Made by a program: the position numbers and the translations under genes. The notes under the pieces were generated by a model. It saw only the letters and a program-made list of their open reading frames with translations, ran no database searches and had not been told where the DNA came from. From Opitutus terrae PB90-1 (GTDB taxonomy: Bacteria; Verrucomicrobiota; Verrucomicrobiia; Opitutales; Opitutaceae), in contig NC_010571.1 in NCBI RefSeq assembly GCF_000019965.1, positions 3,047,001-3,111,000 of the forward strand: a DNA stretch of 64,000 bases. Direction: 5' to 3'. Positions 44,671 through 52,575 of the stretch are shown in pieces. Positions within the stretch are counted from its first letter, which is position 1; each line of letters opens with the position of its first letter.

Positions 44671-46059
44671 TCAACCGCGCTTCACGATTTCGCGGGCGTT
44701 GGCTTCGACCACCGCCGGCGTGGAGAGTTCTTTCGCCCCGCGGGCACCGAGTTCCGCGAACCGGCGCGCACCGGGCATCACCGACGACTCGAAAGAGCCC
44801 ACCGCGGAGTTGTAGCCCTTGAGCGCGTTGTCGAGTCCGCGGCCGATCTTGTCCAAATGCTCGGCGAACGTGACCATCCGATCGTAGAGCTGCCGGCCGA
44901 GCAGGCTGATCTCCTCGGCGTTTTGGGAAATCGATTCCTGCCGCCAGCCGTAAGCGGCGGCCTTGAGCAGCGCGATGAGCGTCGACGGGGTGGCGAGCAA
45001 CACGCGCTTGGCGATCGCGCGATCCATCAGCGAACTGTCGGCGTGAAGCGCTGCGCCAAGGAACTGGTCGCCGGGCAGGAAGAGCACCACGAATTCGGGC
45101 GCAGGTTGAAACTGCTCCCAGTAGTTTTTCGCGCCGAGCGCATCGATGTGGTTGCGCACCTTCTGCGCGTGCTCGGCGAGACGCGCGGCGCGGACGTTCT
45201 CGTCGGTGGCCTCGCTCGCCGCCCGAAACGACTCCAGCGGCGTCTTCGCGTCGACGACGATCCGCTGGCCGCCGGGCAGCCGTACGACCAGGTCGGCGCG
45301 CAAGCTGCCGGAGGTCTCCTGTTCGCAGAAATCGCAGTAGCCGAGCATGTCCGCCATCTCGACCACGCGGCGCAGCTGCAACTCGCCCCAGCTGCCGGCG
45401 TAGGTGGTGGAGCGGAGCGCGGTGGACAGCCGCGACGCTTCGGACTGGAGCTGGAGTTGCGCGGTGTTGAGCGAGCGCAGCTGTTCGGTGAGCGAGCCGT
45501 AGGCCTCCTTGCGGGCGTTCTCAATCGCACCGATCTTCGCATCCACCTGCTGCAGCGATTCCTTCAACGGCTGCACGAGCGCGGTGATCGCCTGCTGACG
45601 CTGCGCGAGTTCACCGACCGATTGCTGCTGCAGCTTGGCAAACGTCTCACGGGCGAGTTCGAGGAACGAGGTGTTGTTGCGGCTGAGCGCGTCGGCGGAG
45701 AGCGCCTTGAACTCGTTGGTGAGCCGCGTGTGGGCGTCGATGAGCGTGGCGAGTTTTTCCGTGGCGGAGGCGCGTTCGGCCGCCAGCTGAGTTGAGAGTT
45801 GAGTGTTGAGCGATGACAGTTGGGCGAGCTCGGCGCGGACGGCGGCGAGTTCGGTGGCGAGTCGTTGGTTTTCCTCGCTGGCGGCGCGTAGCCGCTCGCG
45901 CACAGGCGCGTGCCGCGCAACGAGAAGCAACCAGACCAGCAGGCCGCTCACGGTGGCGGCGGCGAGGGCGACGAGGGCGATCACGCGGGCAGTGTCATCA
46001 CCGCGGCGCGCGAGGCAATCCCGGAGCGAGCGCGGCGCGGCTGCCGCGCGGATTTTCAT
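44671..46059 (-). CDS. rmuC: DNA recombination protein RmuC
   Basis: A 462-residue protein of the RmuC family, which limits inversion at short repeats and has a PD-(D/E)XK-like nuclease core. A membrane segment (VIALVALAAATVSGLLVWLLL) near residues 25-47 precedes a long coiled coil (about 50-200), then the core SWGELQLRRVVEMADMLGYC, LRADLVVRLPGGQRIVVDAK and FVVLFLPGDQFLGAAL. Within the coiled coil SSLNTQLSTQLAAE is encoded by TTGAGAG-type repeats (45789-45811) that also occur in DUF58 and gluQ. Confidence 0.93.
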   Translation of the reverse strand: MKIRAAAAPRSLRDCLARRGDDTARVIALVALAAATVSGLLVWLLLVARHAPVRERLRAASEENQRLATELAAVRAELAQLSSLNTQLSTQLAAERASATEKLATLIDAHTRLTNEFKALSADALSRNNTSFLELARETFAKLQQQSVGELAQRQQAITALVQPLKESLQQVDAKIGAIENARKEAYGSLTEQLRSLNTAQLQLQSEASRLSTALRSTTYAGSWGELQLRRVVEMADMLGYCDFCEQETSGSLRADLVVRLPGGQRIVVDAKTPLESFRAASEATDENVRAARLAEHAQKVRNHIDALGAKNYWEQFQPAPEFVVLFLPGDQFLGAALHADSSLMDRAIAKRVLLATPSTLIALLKAAAYGWRQESISQNAEEISLLGRQLYDRMVTFAEHLDKIGRGLDNALKGYNSAVGSFESSVMPGARRFAELGARGAKELSTPAVVEANAREIVKRG

Positions 46060-46325
46060 TCGGCGCAGCGCGGTGCTTCAGCCCGCCCGGAAGCAGGTGG
46101 AGCACGGTTGCGGAAGCATCGCGCTATACCCGGATGGATGGCGCGGCGGCTCATCTCGCTGCGCGAAAAGCTGATCGGCGGACGCGAAAAAACGCGGATG
46201 ACACGATTGGGCAGCACGCCATACCGCGCGACGGCTGGTCCCCTTGACAGCGCCAAACACGGCCGCCAAAACGCAATGAATTGAAGTAGCATTTGGCCGA
46301 TCTTCCTTGGGCAAAGCGATTCTTC
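46060..46325. other. Spacer before the signalling operon
   Basis: A 266-base divergent spacer between rmuC and the receiver-kinase gene. It contains TTGACA at 46244-46249, a good -35 for the plus strand, but no matching -10 was found 16-18 bases on. It also contains a dispersed-repeat-like word CGCGAAAAAACGCGGATGAC (46183-46202). Confidence 0.35.
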
Positions 46326-47477
46326 ATGTGCCCGCCAATGCTCACCGAATCTCCTGCTGCCTCTGTTTCAAAAACCGCCAAGCCACTCGTGCTGGTGGTG
46401 GACGATGAGTACGGGCCGCGCGAGTCGATCGCGTTCTCGCTTTCGTCCGAATTTACGGTGGAAACGGCGGATCGCGCGGCGGAAGCGCTGGCGAAACTCC
46501 GCGCGCAGCCGTTCGCGGTCGTCGTGCTCGACATCCGCATGCCCGAAATGGACGGCATCCGCGCGCTGGAGGAGATGCGCAAGATCGACCCCTTCGTTTC
46601 CGTGGTGATGCTCACCGGTTACGGCACGCTGTTGACTGCGCAACAGGCGATGCTCGCGGGCGCGAACCAGTATCTGCGCAAGCCGCCCGATATCGCCGAG
46701 CTGCTGGACGCGGTCCGCAAACAGGCGGGCGCCGCCCGGCTGCGGCGGCAGCAGGCGATGATCGCGGACGACCTGCAGGAGATGAACGCCGCGCTCAAGC
46801 GCGAGATGGCACAGACCGCGCCGCAGCTCTGGCAGGGCAAGGCATCGGTCGACCTGGTGCACGATTTGAACAATCCGCTGACGGTCGTCGTGGGGTATTC
46901 GGCGCTGCTGCTCGAGGAGGTGCGGGCGCTCGCGGCGGCCGATCCGGAGCGGAGCGACCGGCTGCAGCGTTACGCCGAGGTGGTGGAGAAGGCCGCGGAG
47001 TATTGTTATCACCTCGCGGAGAACTGGCGGATGGCCTCGCACCAGACCGTCGAGTTCACGCGGCTCGATCTGGTGCAAATCATCCAGGAAGTGCGGCACG
47101 TGGTGTTCTTTGGGGAGATCGCGGTGCAGTTCAGCGGGTTGACGGCGGCGTTCGTGCGCGGCTCGAGATTCGAATTGATGCGGGTTTTCCAAAACGTTTT
47201 CCGCAACGCGCTCGAAGCGGGGGCGAAGCAACTCGTCGTCGGACTGAATCGCGCGGGTGATCGGATCGAAGTCAGCATCAGCGACAATGGCGAGGGCATG
47301 GCGCCGGAGCTGCAACAGCGCGCGTTGAAGGGCGGCTTCAGCAACCGCGAGTATGGACTCGGCCTTGGGCTCGGCATCTGCCGGCACCTGCTCGGCACGC
47401 ACGGCGCGACACTCGACCTGCAGTCCGCGCCCGGGCAGGGAACGACGGTGAAAATGGTGTTCCCCGCGGCGGAGTGA
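46326..47477 (+). CDS. Hybrid protein: response-regulator receiver plus histidine kinase
   Basis: A 383-residue cytoplasmic protein. Residues about 20-135 are a receiver domain: acidic pair in VLVVDDEYGPRE, phospho-acceptor Asp in VVVLDIRMPEMDG, Thr in MLTGYG and Lys in YLRKPPD. A helix then leads to an unusual H-box SVDLVHDLNNPLTVVVGY and a HATPase domain with N-box VFQNVFRNALEAGAK, SDNGEGMAPEL and GLGLGICRHLLGTHGA. The receiver-first order means the kinase may be switched by another kinase, such as one of the two downstream. ATG 46326 or 46338. First gene of a tight run. Confidence 0.92.
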   Translation: MCPPMLTESPAASVSKTAKPLVLVVDDEYGPRESIAFSLSSEFTVETADRAAEALAKLRAQPFAVVVLDIRMPEMDGIRALEEMRKIDPFVSVVMLTGYGTLLTAQQAMLAGANQYLRKPPDIAELLDAVRKQAGAARLRRQQAMIADDLQEMNAALKREMAQTAPQLWQGKASVDLVHDLNNPLTVVVGYSALLLEEVRALAAADPERSDRLQRYAEVVEKAAEYCYHLAENWRMASHQTVEFTRLDLVQIIQEVRHVVFFGEIAVQFSGLTAAFVRGSRFELMRVFQNVFRNALEAGAKQLVVGLNRAGDRIEVSISDNGEGMAPELQQRALKGGFSNREYGLGLGLGICRHLLGTHGATLDLQSAPGQGTTVKMVFPAAE

Positions 47478-47485
47478 GGCGACCG

Positions 47486-47605
47486 ATGAACACGAGCACC
47501 TTTCCGCTGCGAGTTGTGCCCCGCGGCCGCAGCGATCGTCGCGCGGTCGAGCCGGCGGCGCTGCTGACGCTCGGCGAATGGATCGGAAGGTGGGCGTCGC
47601 CATGA
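47486..47605 (+). CDS. 39-residue ORF coupled to the ketosynthase-like gene
   Basis: It starts at ATG 47486, eight bases after the previous stop, with GAGTGAGG upstream, and its TGA overlaps the ATG of the next gene (ATGA at 47602-47605). The protein is MNTSTFPLRVVPRGR at the start, a basic SDRRAV middle and AALLTLGEWIGRWASP at the end, perhaps one short amphipathic helix. No family is known. It may be a real mini-protein or a leader that couples translation. Confidence 0.5.
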   Translation: MNTSTFPLRVVPRGRSDRRAVEPAALLTLGEWIGRWASP

Positions 47606-48810
47606 GGCGTCGCCGCGTCAAGATCACGGGCATCGGTCCGGTGACACCGGCGGGGGTGGGATGCGAGTCCTTTTGGCAGGGGATCACGCAGCCCGTCAGT
47701 CGCGTGCGCCCATTCACCGCGCTGGGGGCGGAACACGGCCCGATCGCGGCGGCGTTTCTGGAACGGTTTAACGTGGCGGAATACGTGAAGCCGACGCCGG
47801 CCCTGCGCGGTGCGGCGCGACACACGCTCTTCGCGGTGGCGGGCACGGCGCTGGCGCTGACGGATGCGGGGCTCGCGCTGGACGAACTGCGCACTGCCAA
47901 CAGCGCGATCGTCACCGGCACGTCGGTGATGGACTTCGGCGGGATTTGCCGCACGGCGGATTCGGTCCACAAGTTCGGCGCGAAAGGCGCGGATGGGCGC
48001 GTGGTGTTCACGACGAACGTGGCGGCGGTCGCGGGAACGATCAACCGGGTGTTCGGACTGGCGGCGCGCACGATGGCGCTGCAGAGCTCCTGTTGCTCCG
48101 GGTTGGACGCGATCGGCCATGCGGCGGGACTGATCGCGCGCGGCGAGGTGGACATCGCGCTGTGTGGCGGCGCCGAGGCGCCGCTGCACCGGATGCCGAT
48201 GCTGGAGTTGCGCGCCGCGGGGCTCGCCCCGCAGAGCGACGAAGGCGCGGCGCGGATCGGCCGGCCGTTCGATTTGTGGCGCACGACGGGCGTGGTGAGC
48301 GAAGGCGCGTGCCTGTTTGTGCTGGAGCCGGAGGAGAGTCCGCGGGCGGGCTACAGCTTCGTGGCGGGCTATGCGCACGCCAGCGACGCGGCGACGGAGC
48401 TCTGCGGCGGAATGGTGCCGGCGATGCGGCGGGCGCTGGCGGATGCGCGGCTGCGACCTGCGGCGATCGATGCGATCAGTGCATGGGGGCCGGGCCATCG
48501 CGAGATCGACGCCGCGGAAACGCGCGCGTTGCAGCAGGTCTTCAACGGCGCGCTGCAGGACATCCCGGTCGTCTCGATCAAGGGTGCAATCGGCACGCCG
48601 CTCGGCGCGTCGGGGGCGATTCAAGTCGCGGCGGCGGCGCTGGGCCAGCGCGCAGCCGTGGTGCCGCCGACGGCGAACTGGGAGTATCCAGATCCCGCTT
48701 GCGAGCTGAACCTGAGCGCGCGCGCGCGGGCCCTGCCTCAGGCGCGGGTGCTGGTCAACGCGCACGGGCTTGCTGGCGTGAATACCGCGGTAATTCTCGA
48801 GCGATGCTAG
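47602..48810 (+). CDS. Beta-ketoacyl synthase-like protein lacking both catalytic His
   Basis: A 402-residue thiolase-fold protein aligned along its length with FabF-type synthases. The nucleophile Cys164 is kept (LQSSCCSGLDAIGHA), and Lys327 too (SIKGAIG). The first catalytic His (FabF AHGTST) is Trp295 in SAWGPGH, and the second (FabF TGHLLGAAG) is Thr332 in IGTPLGASG. The GFGGTN loop reads GLAGVN. Decarboxylative condensation should thus fail; acyl transfer or binding through Cys remains possible. No acyl carrier or other fatty-acid genes are nearby. ATG 47602 overlaps the mini-ORF; ATG 47578 is an alternative. Its end overlaps the kinase gene by seven bases. Confidence 0.88.
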   Translation: MRRRRVKITGIGPVTPAGVGCESFWQGITQPVSRVRPFTALGAEHGPIAAAFLERFNVAEYVKPTPALRGAARHTLFAVAGTALALTDAGLALDELRTANSAIVTGTSVMDFGGICRTADSVHKFGAKGADGRVVFTTNVAAVAGTINRVFGLAARTMALQSSCCSGLDAIGHAAGLIARGEVDIALCGGAEAPLHRMPMLELRAAGLAPQSDEGAARIGRPFDLWRTTGVVSEGACLFVLEPEESPRAGYSFVAGYAHASDAATELCGGMVPAMRRALADARLRPAAIDAISAWGPGHREIDAAETRALQQVFNGALQDIPVVSIKGAIGTPLGASGAIQVAAAALGQRAAVVPPTANWEYPDPACELNLSARARALPQARVLVNAHGLAGVNTAVILERC

Positions 48811-50792
48811 TCACGTCCGCGCTGCTGGCCGCGGCGATCAGCGTCATCGCCGCCCTCCTGATCCTGTGGTCGAACCCGGCCCGGAACGTCAATCGCGCCA
48901 TTTTCAGCTGCACGCTGCATCTGGCCGCGTGGCTGTTCTGCCTGCACCTGGCCTTTGTCCTCGTTCCGGGCCTGCCGTGGGTGCGCCTCGCCTCCGCGGT
49001 GGGCACGTGGCTGCCGATGCATTTCTGGATCGTGAAGCAGACGATCGTGATTCCGCCGGGCGAGTATGGCCGCGGCTGGCTGCGGCGGCACTGGGCCTGG
49101 ATTGCGCTCTGCTCCCTGCTGGCGGGCGTGTGTTTCACCACCTGGTTCGTGCCGGCGCATTCGACCGGGACGAATCGGATCTACGGCTGGGGCTACTACG
49201 GCTACATTGCAGTCAACCTCGGGCTGTATGCGTTTCTGTTGCGCGACGCCTGGGTGGGCACACGCAAGCTGAGCGGCGTGCGCCGGCTCGAGCTGCAGGT
49301 CTGGTTGCTCGGTGGATGCTCGACGGCAGCGGGCATCCTCGCGCTGATGAGCTTGAGCGCATTGACGCACGACCGCTCCTACGTGCGGTTGCAGCCGCTC
49401 GTGGTGCTCTTGTTCTACGGCGCGACCGCCTACGCGATCACCACGCACCGGATCCTGAATGCCCGCCAGCTGCTCATGGTCGCCGGCAGCCGGCTGATGC
49501 TGGTGATGGTGGCGTCGGCGGTGGCGTTCCTGCTCGATCGGGCGCTGTCCGCCGTGTTCTCGGACGTGGTGGCGCTGCTGATCACGACGGGCGCCGTGCT
49601 GCTGCTCGCGGCGGAACTCAACACGTGGCTGCAGCAAACGCTGCGACTCTATCCGCAGGCGGGCGCGGCGCGGCTGGCGGCGTTCGAGATCGCCCGCCGC
49701 GAAATGGAAATCGCGCGACTCCTGCCGGCGTTTTCCCGGCTGATCAAAGGGTGGGGGCAGACCGAGCGCACCCTGCTGGCTTTCGGGGAAAAAGATCTGC
49801 TCTCCGGCGATGGTGAAGCGATCGCGGACGGCGCCGCCGTGCGTGCGCTGCGCGCATTGCGCTGGGCGACGCCCGAACGGCTGGCGCGCGAACGCAACAG
49901 CCCGGACCGCGCCGAGCTCGCGCGGCTGCTGGAGGAGCGGCGGCTCGGCGTGGCGGTAATCGCCGAAGGGCCGACCCTGACGGCGATCGTTGGCGCCGGC
50001 GTGCCGGTCTCGCGCCGGCCTTTTACGTATCCACAAGTCTCGCATCTGGTGGAACTCGCGGCGATCATGCAGGCGGCCATCGAGCGCGCGCATTTCTCGG
50101 TCAAAGCCCAGCGCGCGGAGCAGCTGGCGACGGTGGGCCTGATGGGTGCGGGGCTGGCCCACGAAATCCGGAATCCGCTGGTCACGATCAAGACCTTCGT
50201 CCAGCTGCTGCCGAAGCACTATGATGATCGCGCCTTCCGCGAAAAGTTCACCGGGCTGATCGGCGATGAGGTGACGCGGATCGATCACCTCACCGAGCAG
50301 CTGCTGGATCTGGCGTCGCCGCGCGCCTACAGCCCGCAAAACATCGAGCTGCATGCGGTCCTCCAATCGGGTCTGGAACTCGTGTCCGGCAAGGCGCGTG
50401 ATCGTCGCGTCGAGCTTCGCCGAGAGCTGGATGCGGCGCCGGACCGCGTGCTGTCGGACGCCGCGGCGGTGAAACAGGTGTTGCTCAATCTGTGCTTGAA
50501 CGCGATTCAGGCGATTCCGTCCGATGCTGCCGAGCGCTGGGTCCGCGTGGCCACCCGGCGCGTGGAGCGCGGCATCGAACTGGTCGTGGAGGACAGCGGA
50601 CCGGGGATTCCCGCGGAAATTCGAGCGCGGTTGTTTCAACCTTTTCAGTCCACGAAATCGTCGGGCTTCGGGCTTGGATTGGCGGTGTGCAGTGACATCG
50701 TTGCTCGCTTGGATGCGACGATCGTGGCGGATCCGGCGCAACCCGGACGCGGCGCGACGTTCCGCGTGGTGTTGCCATGTCCAGCCTCGTGA
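48804..50792 (+). CDS. Multi-pass membrane sensor histidine kinase
   Basis: A 662-residue kinase. The N-terminal half has about seven to eight hydrophobic segments (MLVTSALLAAAISVIAALLI, HLAAWLFCLHLAFVLV, WIALCSLLAGVCFTTWFV and more up to ALLITTGAVLLLAAEL, near residue 270), as in 7TM-type receptors. A linker region, perhaps GAF-like, follows to about 430. The HisKA domain has LMGAGLAHEIRNPLVTIKTF, and the HATPase domain NLCLNAIQAIP, VVEDSGPGIPAEIR and GFGLGLAVCSDIV. All catalytic boxes are intact. It overlaps the ketosynthase-like gene by seven bases and the next gene by 16. Confidence 0.93.
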   Translation: MLVTSALLAAAISVIAALLILWSNPARNVNRAIFSCTLHLAAWLFCLHLAFVLVPGLPWVRLASAVGTWLPMHFWIVKQTIVIPPGEYGRGWLRRHWAWIALCSLLAGVCFTTWFVPAHSTGTNRIYGWGYYGYIAVNLGLYAFLLRDAWVGTRKLSGVRRLELQVWLLGGCSTAAGILALMSLSALTHDRSYVRLQPLVVLLFYGATAYAITTHRILNARQLLMVAGSRLMLVMVASAVAFLLDRALSAVFSDVVALLITTGAVLLLAAELNTWLQQTLRLYPQAGAARLAAFEIARREMEIARLLPAFSRLIKGWGQTERTLLAFGEKDLLSGDGEAIADGAAVRALRALRWATPERLARERNSPDRAELARLLEERRLGVAVIAEGPTLTAIVGAGVPVSRRPFTYPQVSHLVELAAIMQAAIERAHFSVKAQRAEQLATVGLMGAGLAHEIRNPLVTIKTFVQLLPKHYDDRAFREKFTGLIGDEVTRIDHLTEQLLDLASPRAYSPQNIELHAVLQSGLELVSGKARDRRVELRRELDAAPDRVLSDAAAVKQVLLNLCLNAIQAIPSDAAERWVRVATRRVERGIELVVEDSGPGIPAEIRARLFQPFQSTKSSGFGLGLAVCSDIVARLDATIVADPAQPGRGATFRVVLPCPAS

Positions 50793-52555
50793 TTTTCGCC
50801 ACCTTTGACCCGGCTCTCGCCGAGGCGTGGGAACGGCAGCTGCCGCCGGGCCGCCCCGCGCTGCGGTTCGACAGCCGGCGCTGGGGTCCGGGCCCGGCGC
50901 CGGGCTTTTCGGCGGTGGTGGTGCTCGATGCGGCGGCAGAACATTCGTTGCCGGCGGCGCTCGCGAGTTGTCCGACAATCTACGTCGGCGAGCCGCGCAG
51001 CGTGCCGTTCGAGCAGGCGCGGCTGGCGGGCCGCGCACGGATTTATTTGTCGTATGAGGACAGCGCGAGCCGGTTGCGCGAGCTGCTGCCGCTGCTCGAG
51101 GAACTGGCCGAGAAGCAGAGTCTCGTGGAGTTGTTGACGGAGAAGGCGCGGCGGCCCGAGCCGATCCGGCCCGCACCGCGGCCGACCGTGCACGATACGC
51201 TCGAGCTGTGGGATTTTCTCGAGGGGGCGATGGAGAGCCTGCACGACCGGCAGCGGCTGCTGGCGGAGTTTCGGCGCGCCGCGCGCTTCTGGCTGCGAGC
51301 TTCGCACGCGATCTTCTTTTTGCGGGAGGCGGACGAATTTCGCGCGGATCGGGAAGCGCTGGCGTTCGCGCCGGACGACCCGCTCGTGACGTACTTCGAA
51401 ACCCATCCGGCGGTGGTGGACGGCACGAAATGGGTGGGGCCGGTGGACGCCGTCGCCGAGCTGGCGGTGCGCAATCGCATGACGCTGTGGGCGGCGCGGC
51501 TGTTCGTGCCGATTCACGACAACGCGCGGCTGCTGGGCCTGATCGCGTTTGGCGTGCGGGACGACGGACAGCCGTACGACGAGGCGGACCAGGCGCGGGG
51601 AGTTTTTTTCGCGCGGCTGCTGCGGCATTGTCTGGAGCAGGTCGACCAGCTGGCGCGGCTGCACCGGTTGGCGGATCAGGCGCGCGTCGGAGCGAAATAT
51701 CTGCCCGCGACGCTCGTGCTCGGACCGGCGGAGGAGCCGCCGCGGCACGTGCCACTGATCGTCCGTGAGCTCATCGGCCAGGCGCGGCAGACCCGCGAAT
51801 CCTGCCGCCTGCCCGCGAGCGCCGGTCAGCCGTTTCGCGCTGCGGCGGGTCTGATTGCCGAGACCGGCGGCGTCTGGGCCTCGTGGGAGGAGGCGAGCGA
51901 CGAGGTGCGCGAGCGCGTGGAAGCGCAGCGGAGCGCGCGGCGCGAGTTGCTGCGCGAGCTGGCGCTGACGCTCAGCCACGAAATCGGCAACGCCCTCGTG
52001 TCACTGGCGACGCTGCGGCAGCGACCGGCGGAGCCGCCGCCGCCGGCGGGACTGCTCGCGACGGTGAAGGCCGACATCGCGAAACTGGAGGCGTTGAACG
52101 CGGACCTCGAGCGGATGCAGGCCTTGCATGAATCGGATCCGGCGCCGACGGACTTGCGCGAGGTGGCGGACAAGATCGGGCGCGAGCTGGGGCTGGCGGT
52201 CGAGGTCGCGGCTGAGCCGATCGTACTGCCGGTTTTTCCAGCTTTGGTGGAGTTCGCGCTGCGGGCGCTGATCCGGACGGTGGCGGAGAATCGCGGCGAA
52301 CTCGGCGCGCGGGATCTCACGCTGCGCGTGCGCGGCACCGGCGCGGGTACGGCGCTCACGGCGTTGTTTGCCATCAAAGGCCGGCCACTCGAGCTCGAGG
52401 GAATCCTGCCGTCGGCGGCGGACAGCACGGTGCCAAACCAGGGACGGCTGGCGGTATTTCTGGCGAAAGAAGTGCTGCGGCTGCACCATGGCGAGATTCA
52501 CGCGGGGCCGGGGTTGGAAGGAACGGAAATCCTGCTTTCGCTGCGCGGAGTGTGA
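50777..52555 (+). CDS. Soluble histidine-kinase-like protein with degenerate ATPase domain
   Basis: A 592-residue protein. Residues 1-95 look like a receiver-like alpha/beta domain without its Asp (MSSLVIFATFDPALAEAW, FSAVVVLDAAAE). The middle (about 140-300) resembles a GAF domain (LFVPIHDNARLLGLIAFGVR). Near 400 there is a good H-box ELALTLSHEIGNALVSLATL. The ATP-binding part is eroded: the N-box Asn is replaced (LIRTVAENRGE), the G1 DxGxG box is absent, and only a weak end (VFLAKEVLRLHHGEIHAG) is left. It may be phosphorylated by another kinase or act as a scaffold. It overlaps the 662-aa kinase gene by 16 bases. Confidence 0.82.
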   Translation: MSSLVIFATFDPALAEAWERQLPPGRPALRFDSRRWGPGPAPGFSAVVVLDAAAEHSLPAALASCPTIYVGEPRSVPFEQARLAGRARIYLSYEDSASRLRELLPLLEELAEKQSLVELLTEKARRPEPIRPAPRPTVHDTLELWDFLEGAMESLHDRQRLLAEFRRAARFWLRASHAIFFLREADEFRADREALAFAPDDPLVTYFETHPAVVDGTKWVGPVDAVAELAVRNRMTLWAARLFVPIHDNARLLGLIAFGVRDDGQPYDEADQARGVFFARLLRHCLEQVDQLARLHRLADQARVGAKYLPATLVLGPAEEPPRHVPLIVRELIGQARQTRESCRLPASAGQPFRAAAGLIAETGGVWASWEEASDEVRERVEAQRSARRELLRELALTLSHEIGNALVSLATLRQRPAEPPPPAGLLATVKADIAKLEALNADLERMQALHESDPAPTDLREVADKIGRELGLAVEVAAEPIVLPVFPALVEFALRALIRTVAENRGELGARDLTLRVRGTGAGTALTALFAIKGRPLELEGILPSAADSTVPNQGRLAVFLAKEVLRLHHGEIHAGPGLEGTEILLSLRGV

Positions 52556-52575
52556 CGGCGAACTTGCGGAGGAAC

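Noticed and set aside
47602-48810. Part of an aryl-polyene or polyketide cluster
   Set aside because: No acyl carrier protein, ketoreductase, dehydratase or acyltransferase is nearby, and the catalytic His are missing.
48807-51755. 982-codon minus-strand frame opposite the two kinase genes
   Set aside because: Antisense shadow of genes with full domain support; the translation is mostly Arg/Ala/Pro.
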